Positions 1-8,088 of a stretch of DNA of 21,045 nt are shown piece after piece. Position 1 is the stretch's first letter. Every line of letters begins with the position of its first letter. The stretch lies in NCBI GenBank assembly GCA_009843625.1, contig VYDD01000483.1:1-21045 (forward strand), written 5' to 3'. The notes under the pieces were generated by a model. That model was not told where the DNA came from and ran no database searches. It worked only from the letters and a program-made list of their open reading frames with translations. The position numbers were made by a program, and so were the translations under genes. The DNA is from Gammaproteobacteria bacterium (GTDB taxonomy: Bacteria; Gemmatimonadota; Gemmatimonadetes; Longimicrobiales; Gaopeijiaceae).

Positions 1-2094
1 CCCCATGGGACCGCCCCCCCCGCCGCCGCCCACGGTGGCCACCACCGACTCCCCGTCGAGCGCAACCCCCTCGTAGGCGGGCAGCTTGTCCTCGATGCGG
101 CGCACCAGCCGGTCGGTGAAGTCCGCGCGGGTACCGGTCGGGGCGTCCACGTCGATCATGATCTGGCGGGGCGGAATGGCCTCCGGGAAGTACTCCACCC
201 CCGCGTTGAACCGCCCGAACAGGACCACGGTCACCACGAGCATCGCCGCGCACCCGGCGAGCACGAGGACGGGGTGGTTGAGCGCGCGCGTCAGCTGGGC
301 TTCGTACAAGACGATCGCCCGCTCGAGCCACCAGTGCTGGAAGGCCAGGGCCGCGCGCTTGATCGCGAAGTGGTAGAGGGCCCACAGCAGCCCCGCGGTG
401 ACGAGCAGCAGCGCGGCAGTGAGCGGATTGGCGAGCGCGAAGCCGAGTATCACCCCCGCGCTGATTCCGATCAGAGTGAGACGCGCCGCCCGCGTGAGCG
501 GCGGAGGCTCCTCCCCTTCGCGCAGGATGAACATCGAGCACAGCGTCGGAACGATCACCAGCGCCACGAAGAGCGAGCTGGAGAGCGTCACGATGAGGGT
601 CGTGGGCAGGTAGCCCATGAACTCGCCCGAGATGCCCGGCCAGAACAGGAGCGGTGCGAACGCCGCCAGGGTGGTGAGCGTAGCGGCGATCACCGGACCC
701 GCCACTTCGCCCGTGGCCTTCTTGGCCGCCAGCCTCCGGTCCCACCCGCGCTCCACGTAGCGGTAGATGTTCTCCACCACCACGATCGCGTTGTCGACCA
801 GCATCCCCAGCGCCAGGATGAGCGAGAAGAGCACGACCATGTTCATGGACACGCCCAGCAGCCTGAGGATCCCGAAGGACAGGAACATCGACGAAGGGAT
901 CGAAATGGCGACGAAGAGCGACGTGCGCAGCCCCAGGAAGAACAGCAGCACGCTCACGATCAGGATGAGCCCGGAGATGATGTTGTTCTCGAGCGAGCTC
1001 ACCATGGAGAAGATGTCGCGCGACATGTCGCCGGTGATCTTCACCGTCATGGTCGCGGGAAAGAGCGGCGTCATCTCGTCGATGACCGCCCTCACCTGGT
1101 CCGCGGTCTCGATGATGTTCTCTCCCGAGCGCTTGACGATGTCCAGCGTCACCACCGGTGACCCGTCGAGGCGGGCGTAGGTCTCGCGCTCGGAAAAACC
1201 GAATTCCACGTCGGCCAGGTCGCGCACGTAGATGGGGCCCGCGTCGTCGGCGGTTATGACCAGATCCTGAATCAGCTCGGGATCGTCGAACTCGCCGTCC
1301 ACCCGCACGAGGAACCTCTGGTTGCCCACGTCGATGGAGCCGCCCGGGATGTTGACGTTCTCGGCCGCGATCGCGTCGATGACGTCCTGGAGCGCCAGGT
1401 TGTAGAACTGGAGTCTCGACAGGTGGACATCGACCTTCACCTCGCGCTCGAGCCCGCCCCGCACATCCACGCGCAGAATCTCGGGAACACTCTCCAGCTC
1501 ATCCTGCAGGTCTTCGGCGATCTCCTTCAGGTAGACCAGGTCGAAGTCGCCCGCGAGGTTCACCTGCATGATCGGGAGTTCGGAGAAGGTGAACTCCAGG
1601 ATGGCCGGCTCTTCCGCGTCCTCGGGCAGCTCGGGCTTGGCCAGGTCGACCTTCTCGCGTATCTGCTGGAGCGCCTCCTCGATGTTGACCGTGGTCTCGA
1701 ACTCGGCGGTTACGCTGGAATAGCCCTCGATGGAAGTGGAGGAAAGCTCCTTGATGTCGGAGATGGTGCTGAGTTCCTCCTCGATCGGGCGGGTGACCAG
1801 TGTTTCGATGTCGGCAGGCGACACCCCCGGGTAGATGGTATTCACGGCGATCAGCGGGATCTCGATCTCCGGGAACGATTCCTTCGGGATTACCTGGTAG
1901 GAGGTCAGGCCGGTGATCGTGATGAGGATCAGCAATACCACGGAACTGGTGCGGTGGTCGATGGCGAAGCTCGTCAGCACGAATTCCTTGAAACGCGCCA
2001 GGTAGCCCGCGTCGCGGCGGGGCCGCCCCGCCCCCACGTCCTGGGCCGTCGCGTCCGTCCCTCCGCCCGTCCGTTCGTCCCTGAACTCTGACAT
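1..2094 (-). CDS. RND efflux transporter permease subunit (partial, C-terminus beyond window)
   Basis: This is the inner-membrane proton-driven pump of a tripartite efflux system. The frame stays open from the ATG at 2094 to the window edge, giving 698 residues of a family usually about 1,000-1,100 long, so the last third is missing. A first membrane segment lies near residues 35-55, followed by the periplasmic porter region. The TM4 signature LGMLVDNAIVVVEN is at about 429-442. D434 matches the proton-relay Asp of AcrB (D407), and the second Asp (D408) is Asn here, as in many RND subfamilies. After TM6 there is an extra hydrophobic pair at about 540-575, and the segment resembling TM7 starts near 600. 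The visible sequence ends in a Gly-rich run. It is the last gene of the tetR-tolC-MFP-RND operon, 54 bp after the fusion-protein gene. The substrate (drug or metal) cannot be told from this part. Confidence 0.95.
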   Translation of the reverse strand, partial: MSEFRDERTGGGTDATAQDVGAGRPRRDAGYLARFKEFVLTSFAIDHRTSSVVLLILITITGLTSYQVIPKESFPEIEIPLIAVNTIYPGVSPADIETLVTRPIEEELSTISDIKELSSTSIEGYSSVTAEFETTVNIEEALQQIREKVDLAKPELPEDAEEPAILEFTFSELPIMQVNLAGDFDLVYLKEIAEDLQDELESVPEILRVDVRGGLEREVKVDVHLSRLQFYNLALQDVIDAIAAENVNIPGGSIDVGNQRFLVRVDGEFDDPELIQDLVITADDAGPIYVRDLADVEFGFSERETYARLDGSPVVTLDIVKRSGENIIETADQVRAVIDEMTPLFPATMTVKITGDMSRDIFSMVSSLENNIISGLILIVSVLLFFLGLRTSLFVAISIPSSMFLSFGILRLLGVSMNMVVLFSLILALGMLVDNAIVVVENIYRYVERGWDRRLAAKKATGEVAGPVIAATLTTLAAFAPLLFWPGISGEFMGYLPTTLIVTLSSSLFVALVIVPTLCSMFILREGEEPPPLTRAARLTLIGISAGVILGFALANPLTAALLLVTAGLLWALYHFAIKRAALAFQHWWLERAIVLYEAQLTRALNHPVLVLAGCAAMLVVTVVLFGRFNAGVEYFPEAIPPRQIMIDVDAPTGTRADFTDRLVRRIEDKLPAYEGVALDGESVVATVGGGGGGGPMG

Positions 2095-2095
2095 A

Positions 2096-2126
2096 TCCGT
2101 CTCTCTTGGGTTCCGTCTCTCTTGGG
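2096..2126 (-). repeat. Perfect 15-bp tandem repeat containing the permease ribosome-binding region
   Basis: On the minus strand the 15-mer CCCAAGAGAGACGGA occurs twice with a period of 16 bp (2112-2126 and 2096-2110), ending one base before the permease ATG at 2094. Each copy carries a purine-rich Shine-Dalgarno-like core (AAGAGAG). The duplication is seen directly. A role in setting permease translation is inference. Confidence 0.75.
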
Positions 2127-2148
2127 CTCAATCAGTTGGGTTGTGCAG

Positions 2149-3225
2149 TCAGTTCACCACCCGCACCCGGTCGCCGTCGGCGATCAGCTGCTGGCCGATG
2201 ACGACGAGCCGGTCTCCGGCCCGAAGGCCTTCCTCGATGACGACGAGGTTGCGCTGGGCGGGTCCCAGCTGGACATCGCGCAACCGCGCCACTCCGTCGT
2301 CACCGGCACCTTCCACCACGTACGCGACGTAGCCATCCTCGACCCTCAGCAGCACCTCGCGGGGGACCACCACCACGTCCGTGCGGGTCTCGCGAACGAT
2401 CTCGATGTTGGCCACCATCTCCGGCTTGATGAGCCCGCCGGGATTGGCGAGGGTCAGCTCGACCGGAAACGTGCGGTCCTCCGGATCGACCGCGGCCCCG
2501 ACATAGGTGATGTCGCCCTCGAAGATCTCGCCCTCGAGCACCTGGAAGGTCACGGTGGCCGCGGAGCCTGGCCGTACGTTGAGCGCGAACCGCTCGGGCA
2601 CGCCGCCACGGATGCGCACCGGGTCCAGATCCACCACGCGGGCCACGGGCGTCCCCGGCATGATCATGCTGCCGAGTTCGATGTCCCGGGAATCGAGCAC
2701 GCCCCCGAACGGTGCCCTGATGACGGTGGCGTCGAGCCGGGCGGAGAGCGCGGTCAGGCTCGCCGCCGACTGCTCGGCCGCGTAGCGGGCCTCCAGGTAC
2801 TGCAGCTCGGACCCGACCTGATCCTCCTCGAAGAGCCGCCTGTACCGCTCCCAGGTCTCCTGCGCCAGGTCCGCGCGGGCGCGCGCCTCGTCCACCTGCG
2901 CCCGCAACTGCGTATCGTCCAGCCGGGCCACCGCCTGACCAGCCCGTACCGGACTCCCCTGGTCCACCAGGATCGAGGCCACGAGCCCTGCTTCGGTGGC
3001 CGACACGACTACGTCGCGGTTCGCGCGCACGGTGCCCGTGAGCCGGATCAGCTCGGTGAAGCCGGTGGGCGCGATCGGCTCCACCTCCACGTTGATCACG
3101 CGCGTGGCGCCTTCGATGATGGGCGGAATGGTGTCGCCCGCCTCCGCGCTGCTGCTGCAGGCGGCCACGACCCCCGCAAGCCCCAGCGCCACTCCCCTTG
3201 TCATCCGCCGTACTGCTCGATTCAT
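2149..3225 (-). CDS. Efflux RND transporter periplasmic adaptor subunit (membrane fusion lipoprotein)
   Basis: This 358-residue adaptor bridges the RND pump and the outer-membrane channel in the periplasm. It starts with a lipoprotein signal; VAAC places the lipidated Cys at residue 23. The first half of the lipoyl-like domain is near residues 70-100 (VVSATEAGLVASILVDQGSP). A short alpha-helical hairpin at about 105-165 follows, then the second lipoyl half (TVIRAPFGGVLDSR), a beta-barrel domain at about 190-270 and a membrane-proximal domain to the C-terminus. Both length and domain order are normal for HlyD/AcrA-type adaptors. The ATG at 3225 is preceded on the minus strand by GAGGAA. It lies 28 bp after the TolC-like gene and 54 bp before the permease, within one operon. 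Confidence 0.95.
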   Translation of the reverse strand: MNRAVRRMTRGVALGLAGVVAACSSSAEAGDTIPPIIEGATRVINVEVEPIAPTGFTELIRLTGTVRANRDVVVSATEAGLVASILVDQGSPVRAGQAVARLDDTQLRAQVDEARARADLAQETWERYRRLFEEDQVGSELQYLEARYAAEQSAASLTALSARLDATVIRAPFGGVLDSRDIELGSMIMPGTPVARVVDLDPVRIRGGVPERFALNVRPGSAATVTFQVLEGEIFEGDITYVGAAVDPEDRTFPVELTLANPGGLIKPEMVANIEIVRETRTDVVVVPREVLLRVEDGYVAYVVEGAGDDGVARLRDVQLGPAQRNLVVIEEGLRAGDRLVVIGQQLIADGDRVRVVN

Positions 3226-3253
3226 CGTCGTTTCCTCGAAGACTTCGTGTTGT

Positions 3254-4789
3254 CTACTGTCCGTCCGCCTGCCTGAATTGCGAATCCACCATGGGCACGG
3301 CGCAGACCGCTTCGTCGAGCTGCGCCCAGGCCACCAGGTAGTCGTACACGGCCTGCGCGTAGTTGAACTCGCTCTGTCTGAGCGCCACTTCGGCGTCCGT
3401 GAGCTCGAGTTGGCCGCTCAGGCCTTCCCGGTACTGCGCGGAGGCGATCTCGAAGCCGCGCTGCGCCTGTCCGACGGCCAGCCTCTGCCCCTGCGCCCGC
3501 GCCCGCGCCTCGTCGGCCAGTTCGATCAGCGACTTGACCTGGCTCGCCGCCTGGTCGCGCGCGAAGCGGAACTGGGTCTCGGCCTGCCGCCACGCCGCCC
3601 GGCGCTGGTCCACGCGCGCGTCCTTGCGGAAGCCCTCGAAGATCGGGACGCTCACCGAGATGCCGACGGCCTGCGCCGACGCCCGCGACATCGGATCGCC
3701 GAAGAAGTCCGGCGCTCCGTTCTGCTGGGCCTGGAGGATGTAGTTGCCGAAGAACGAGACGGTGGGCAGGTACTGCATTTGTTCCAGGCGCATCTCGGAG
3801 TGGCGCAGGCGCTCGGCCATCTCCAACTGGCGCAGATCCGACCGCCGTTCCCATGCCTGCTGGACCCGCTGCTCGGCGGCGCCCTGCAGCGGCGCCGAAC
3901 CGGCGAACGCCAGGATCGCACGGTTGGCCGGCGTGTTGCCTGCGGGATCGTCCAGATCCATCGAGGCCAGGGACCCGGCCACCTGCAGGCTCTCCTGGTC
4001 TTCCAGCGCGAGTTCCACCGCGAGCACCCGGCGGAACTGCATCGCGGCGTTTTCTGCGCGGCGCAGGTTCGGTTCCAGGTTGGCCAACTCGACCTCGATG
4101 CGGAGCTGGTCGTAGTCAGACGCCAGCCCGGCCCGGTTCATCGCGCTGGTCTCTTTCAGCGACTGGCGCACCCGGGTGACCGAATTGCGTGTGAGCCGTT
4201 CCTGTTCCTGCGCGAGGAGCAGGTCGTAGTAGGCCAGCCGCACCCGCGTGACCAGGTTCTGGCTGCGCCCGCGCACGAACTCCTCCTGGATCGACGCCAG
4301 ACGCTGGGCAGCCCCCAGGCCAACGAACACACGCGCATCGAAGAGGGGTTGCTCCACGACTATGCTCGTGTTCCAACTGTTGTCGGCTCCGAACTGCACC
4401 TGGATGAGATCGTCGGGGCCCGCATCGGGATCGAAGAAAGCCGGCATGAAAGTCACGGCGGGAGAGACGTTGCGCGTGTAGTTAGCGTCCATGCTGATCG
4501 TGGGCAGAACGCCGCCCCAGGCTTCCGACACCTGCTCGTGCGCAAGGTCCAGGGCAAAGCGCGCGTCGCGCACGTCGCGGTTGCGGCGGAGCGCCATGGA
4601 CACCACCTCCGGGAGCGTGAGCACCTCGCCCGGCGGTGCAGCGGCCGAAACCGGCTCCTGGGCACCAAGAAAGGCCGGCAACGCGGTCTCAACGGCCACG
4701 ATCATGAAGAGAACAGCGTTCACTACTACCCCCAGGATCCCCACATTCCGCCTGACTCCCGTCCACCGCCGCCCACTATCGTTCATCAT
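3254..4789 (-). CDS. TolC-family outer membrane efflux protein
   Basis: This is the outer-membrane exit duct of the tripartite pump, 511 residues long. An N-terminal export signal covers about residues 1-43, with a basic stretch, a hydrophobic core and a likely cleavage after FLGA. Two OEP repeats follow, beginning with LTLPEVVSMALRRN near residue 57 and ending near residue 490. The repeats have long heptad-like helices such as QAASQVKSLIELADEARARA and the usual LTDAEVALRQSEFNYAQAVY signature near the end. The frame is open further upstream, but that part lies antisense-in-frame over tetR. The ATG at 4789 is chosen because it overlaps the tetR stop codon (ATGA, 4 bp) and has GAGG about 9 nt upstream. 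The overlap implies translational coupling to the regulator. Confidence 0.93.
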   Translation of the reverse strand: MMNDSGRRWTGVRRNVGILGVVVNAVLFMIVAVETALPAFLGAQEPVSAAAPPGEVLTLPEVVSMALRRNRDVRDARFALDLAHEQVSEAWGGVLPTISMDANYTRNVSPAVTFMPAFFDPDAGPDDLIQVQFGADNSWNTSIVVEQPLFDARVFVGLGAAQRLASIQEEFVRGRSQNLVTRVRLAYYDLLLAQEQERLTRNSVTRVRQSLKETSAMNRAGLASDYDQLRIEVELANLEPNLRRAENAAMQFRRVLAVELALEDQESLQVAGSLASMDLDDPAGNTPANRAILAFAGSAPLQGAAEQRVQQAWERRSDLRQLEMAERLRHSEMRLEQMQYLPTVSFFGNYILQAQQNGAPDFFGDPMSRASAQAVGISVSVPIFEGFRKDARVDQRRAAWRQAETQFRFARDQAASQVKSLIELADEARARAQGQRLAVGQAQRGFEIASAQYREGLSGQLELTDAEVALRQSEFNYAQAVYDYLVAWAQLDEAVCAVPMVDSQFRQADGQ

Positions 4790-5469
4790 CCGTATGCCTC
4801 GCTGTATTCGGTTTGCTGGTATTCGTCTGTTTCCCCGGCACGGTTCGGTCCGGCCTGCTCCCCGCCCTGCACCTCGCTGAGCAATTTGCGGGTTCCGAGG
4901 CCCAGCAGCATCCGCCGGGCGGAAGCCCGGTAGGCGTCCCGGAACTCGGTCTCGCTCAGGCTCAGTAGTCCCCGCATGTAGATCGTGATCAGGCCATGGG
5001 AATGGGCCCACATGGTCATCCCCACGTCGCGGATATCGGCTTCGGCCCTCAGGTACCCGGCATCCACGCACTCGCGCACCCGGTCCATCCAGAACTGGTG
5101 TGTAGCGTGAGCATGGGCAGCCACTTCGGGCGGGTAGTCCGACCAGCCGAAGCGCTCCGGCGAGAGGTACATCATCTCGTACCAGCGCGGATGCGTCAGG
5201 GCGAAATCGAGGTTCTCCTCCCCGGCGCGCCGGAACCGCTCGAGGGGCGTGGCGGCCGAGAGCGCCCGGTAGATGTAGGCAGCCGACTGCCGGTAGGCTT
5301 CGCGCACCATGTCGCGCAGCACTTCGTCCTTGCTGGCGTAATGGCGATACAGCGCAGGCGCGGTCACGCCCAGCCTGGCCGCCAGGTTGCGCATGGAAAG
5401 CGCCCTGAGCCCTCCACAAAGATAGAGTTCGGTCGCGTGGCTTCGGATGTCGTCTCGCTGAATGGCCAT
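4786..5469 (-). CDS. TetR/AcrR-family transcriptional regulator
   Basis: This 227-residue repressor-type regulator is the first gene of the efflux operon and probably controls it. The N-terminal helix-turn-helix is plain at about residues 20-52 (SMRNLAARLGVTAPALYRHY followed by KDEVL). The C-terminal ligand domain contains WAHSHGLITIYMRG near residues 175-190, which resembles the WHG-type TetR C-terminal domain. The ligand is unknown. The ATG at 5469 has no Shine-Dalgarno sequence. A promoter-like element places the transcription start at or near the A of this ATG, so the mRNA may be leaderless. A 17-bp palindrome overlaps the start codon and the -10 box, which suggests autorepression of the whole operon. 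Confidence 0.93.
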   Translation of the reverse strand: MAIQRDDIRSHATELYLCGGLRALSMRNLAARLGVTAPALYRHYASKDEVLRDMVREAYRQSAAYIYRALSAATPLERFRRAGEENLDFALTHPRWYEMMYLSPERFGWSDYPPEVAAHAHATHQFWMDRVRECVDAGYLRAEADIRDVGMTMWAHSHGLITIYMRGLLSLSETEFRDAYRASARRMLLGLGTRKLLSEVQGGEQAGPNRAGETDEYQQTEYSEAYG

Positions 5470-5504
5470 GTGAACAGTGTAAACAAATCGCTCGGCGGGT
5501 TCAA
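5469..5504 (-). promoter_or_regulatory. Candidate leaderless promoter with overlapping TetR operator
   Basis: On the minus strand TTGAAC (5504-5499) is followed by a 17-bp spacer and TACACT (5481-5476), a 4/6 plus 4/6 match to sigma70 hexamers. Only GTTCAC separates the -10 from the tetR ATG. The stretch 5469-5485 (plus strand TGTGAACAGTGTAAACA) is an imperfect palindrome made of two TGTxxACA half-sites around one central base. It covers the -10 box and touches the start codon. The motifs are seen directly; operator function is inferred from position and from the usual autoregulation of TetR genes. Confidence 0.6.
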
Positions 5505-5643
5505 CGGCCCGGCATCGCGCCCGGTCCCGCGGCGTGGCATGGGCCCTCCTGGTTTTCTAACTTCCGGGCGGTCCCGTCGCATTCGACAACCCCTGCCACG
5601 TTCACAGACCCCCGCCACGCCGAATCTGTTGCCGGAGACTTCC

Positions 5644-8088
5644 ATGCCACGCTCTGACGTTTCGCTCCGCCTGGTGCCCGTTCTTCGCCTGTTGCCCCTT
5701 GTCCTCGTTCCGCTGACCCTGGCCGCCTGCGCCGCAGGCCGCGCGGATCCCGGGCCGGCCCCCTCGCCCGCGGGACCGGATCGGGACGACGACGCCATGT
5801 CGTCCTACTCCGAGGTGATCACCGGCGACGCCGTCAGCGACGACGGCCTGTTCGCCGTTCACCAGGTCGACACGGACTTCTTCTACGAGATCCCCATCGA
5901 ACAGTTCGGGCGCGAGATGCTGGTGGTGTCACGGATCTCCCGCACCGCGGAGAATGTGGGCTGGGGCGGCGCCAAGGAGGGGACGGCGGTGGTGCGCTGG
6001 CAGCGGCGCGGCGACCAGGTGATGCTGCGCCAGGTGAGCCACGAGAACTACGCCGACCCGGAGAGCACCATCTATCAGTCGGTGCTGAACTCCAACTTCG
6101 AGCCCGTTATTCACGTCTTCGACGTCGAGACCGTGTCCGAGGACTCGTCGGCCGTCGTCATTCAGGTCAACGACCTGTTCGAGAGCGACGTGCCGCTTTT
6201 CGGCATTCGTCCGCAGCGGCGGGAGCAGTACGAGGTTCGCAGCCTCGACGGGGACCGCACCTTCATCGAGTCGGTGCGCAGCTTCCCGCGCAACGTCGAG
6301 GTGCGCCGGGTGGTCACCTACCAGGCCACCGAGGCTCCGTCCGACGCCGAGTCGAACACGCTCTCGCTCGAGATGAACCACTCCATGCTGCTGCTGCCGG
6401 ACGAGCCCATGCAGCCGCGCCTGTGGGACGAGCGGGTCGGCTACTTCTCCGTGACCCGCCCCAACTACGGGCTGGACGAGCAGCGCGCCGAGCAGGAGCG
6501 CTTCATCACTCGCTGGCGCCTCGAGCCCTCCGACCCGGAGGCGTGGGCGCGCGGAGAGCTGGTCGACCCCGTCAAGCCCATCATCTACTACGTGGATCCC
6601 GCGACGCCGGACAAGTGGCGCCCGTACATCATCCAGGGCGTGAACGACTGGCAGGTGGCGTTCGAAGCGGCGGGATTCAGCAACGCCATCGAGGGGCGCG
6701 AGCCCCCCTCGCCGGAGGAGGACCCCGACTGGAGCCCCGAGGATGCGCGCTATTCGGTGATCCGCTACCTGGCTTCATCGGTCCAGAACGCATCGGGACC
6801 TCACGTCCACGATCCGCGGACCGGCGAGATCCTCGAGAGCGACATCCAATGGTACCACAACGTGATGAACCTGCTGCGCAACTGGTACCTGGTGCAGACC
6901 GCGGCCCGCGAGGAGAACGCGCGCGGGGTGAAGTTCGACGACGAGGTGATGGGCGAGCTGATCCGCTTCGTCTCCGCGCACGAGGTGGGGCACACCATCG
7001 GGCTGCCGCACAACATGAAGTCTTCGGCCGCGTATCCGGTCGACTCGCTGCGCACGAGCTTCACCTGCGCGATGGGGACGGCGGCCTCGATCATGGACTA
7101 CGCCCGCTTCAACTACGTGGCGCAGCCGGGAGACGACGCCTGCGTGCTGCCCCGCGTGGGCCCGTACGACATCTATTCGGTCCGCTGGGGCTACCGGCCT
7201 ATCCCGGACGCCGGTGCTCCGGAAGAGGAGAGGCCGACGCTGCACAAGTGGATTCTGGACACCGGCGATGACCCGGTGTATCGCTTCGGCGATCCCAGCC
7301 AGACCGACCCGGAGTCGCTGACCGAGGCCATCGGCGACGACGCCATGCTCGCGTCAGAACTGGGTATCGCCAACCTCAAGCGCATCGCCACCTCACTGCG
7401 CGACTGGACCTACGAGGAAGGCGAGGGATACGCGCAGCTGCGCGAGCTGCACCAGCAGATCGGCGCGCAGTGGAACCGCTATTCGGGTCACGTGCTCACC
7501 AACGTCGGCGGAGTGCGCTGGAACCGGAAGAGCCAGGATCAGGACGGCTACCCGTACCAGCGCGTGGAGCGGGAGACGCAGGAACGAGCCATGGCGTACC
7601 TGGACGAACAGGTCTTCCGCACGCCCGCGTGGCTGATCGATCCCGACATCCTCGACCGCGTGCAGGGCTCCGGGACGCCCGACATGCTGGGGGGCTGGCA
7701 AGCCTCCGCCCTGAACCGGCTGCTCGACGTGGACCGCATGAAGCGCCTGATCGAGCAGGAGGCGTTCGATGGGGCGGCGGCCTATGGGCTGAACGAGATG
7801 CTCGACGACCTGCGCGGCGCGCTCTGGAGCGAGACGGCGAGCGGCGAAGCCACGGACACCTACCGGCGCAACCTGCAGCGGGTGCATCTGGAGCGCTTCG
7901 CCGAGCTGATGGGGGACGAGGAAGCCCTCGCCACCGACATCGTGCCCGCGGTGCGCGGGCAGCTCGCGACGCTGGCCGGGGAGGTGCGCTCAGGTGCCGG
8001 ACGCACGGGCGACCGGGCGACCCGGCTCCACTACGAGGACGTGCTGGTGCGCATCGAGGCCATGCTGGATCCGGCGAACGGGAGTTGA
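5644..8088 (+). CDS. Zinc-dependent metalloprotease lipoprotein (DUF5117/DUF4953 type)
   Basis: This is a secreted, lipid-anchored metzincin-type peptidase of 814 residues. A lipoprotein signal ends in LAAC with Cys at residue 29, followed by a Pro/Asp-rich linker. A beta-rich N-terminal half (about 50-290) matches the DUF5118/DUF5117 region from memory of the family. The catalytic part begins near residue 310 (KPIIYYVDPATPDKWRPYII). It holds the zinc motif HEVGHTIGLPH, with H446, H450 and H456 as ligands and E447 as catalytic base, and a Met-turn SIMDY at M484. A helical C-terminal region completes the protein. The frame is open further upstream across tetR, but the ATG at 5644 is chosen because it opens the signal peptide and has GGAG 5-9 nt before it. 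The substrate is unknown. A hydrolase gene follows with a 4-bp overlap. Confidence 0.93.
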   Translation: MPRSDVSLRLVPVLRLLPLVLVPLTLAACAAGRADPGPAPSPAGPDRDDDAMSSYSEVITGDAVSDDGLFAVHQVDTDFFYEIPIEQFGREMLVVSRISRTAENVGWGGAKEGTAVVRWQRRGDQVMLRQVSHENYADPESTIYQSVLNSNFEPVIHVFDVETVSEDSSAVVIQVNDLFESDVPLFGIRPQRREQYEVRSLDGDRTFIESVRSFPRNVEVRRVVTYQATEAPSDAESNTLSLEMNHSMLLLPDEPMQPRLWDERVGYFSVTRPNYGLDEQRAEQERFITRWRLEPSDPEAWARGELVDPVKPIIYYVDPATPDKWRPYIIQGVNDWQVAFEAAGFSNAIEGREPPSPEEDPDWSPEDARYSVIRYLASSVQNASGPHVHDPRTGEILESDIQWYHNVMNLLRNWYLVQTAAREENARGVKFDDEVMGELIRFVSAHEVGHTIGLPHNMKSSAAYPVDSLRTSFTCAMGTAASIMDYARFNYVAQPGDDACVLPRVGPYDIYSVRWGYRPIPDAGAPEEERPTLHKWILDTGDDPVYRFGDPSQTDPESLTEAIGDDAMLASELGIANLKRIATSLRDWTYEEGEGYAQLRELHQQIGAQWNRYSGHVLTNVGGVRWNRKSQDQDGYPYQRVERETQERAMAYLDEQVFRTPAWLIDPDILDRVQGSGTPDMLGGWQASALNRLLDVDRMKRLIEQEAFDGAAAYGLNEMLDDLRGALWSETASGEATDTYRRNLQRVHLERFAELMGDEEALATDIVPAVRGQLATLAGEVRSGAGRTGDRATRLHYEDVLVRIEAMLDPANGS

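Noticed and set aside
274..3276. Long plus-strand open frames across the efflux genes
   Set aside because: They lie antisense to the RND and adaptor genes, are low-complexity (His/Arg/Asp-rich), and arise from GC-rich codon structure.
4790..5419. Upstream in-frame extension of the TolC-like gene
   Set aside because: It overlaps tetR in another frame, has no family similarity, and would bury the signal peptide. The ATGA junction explains the real start.
4996..5643. Upstream in-frame extension of the metalloprotease
   Set aside because: It is antisense to tetR. The lipoprotein signal and GGAG place the start at 5644.
7470..8084. Upstream in-frame extension of the YheT-like gene
   Set aside because: It overlaps the protease in a different frame with Arg/Pro-rich nonsense sequence. 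Family length fits a start at 8085.
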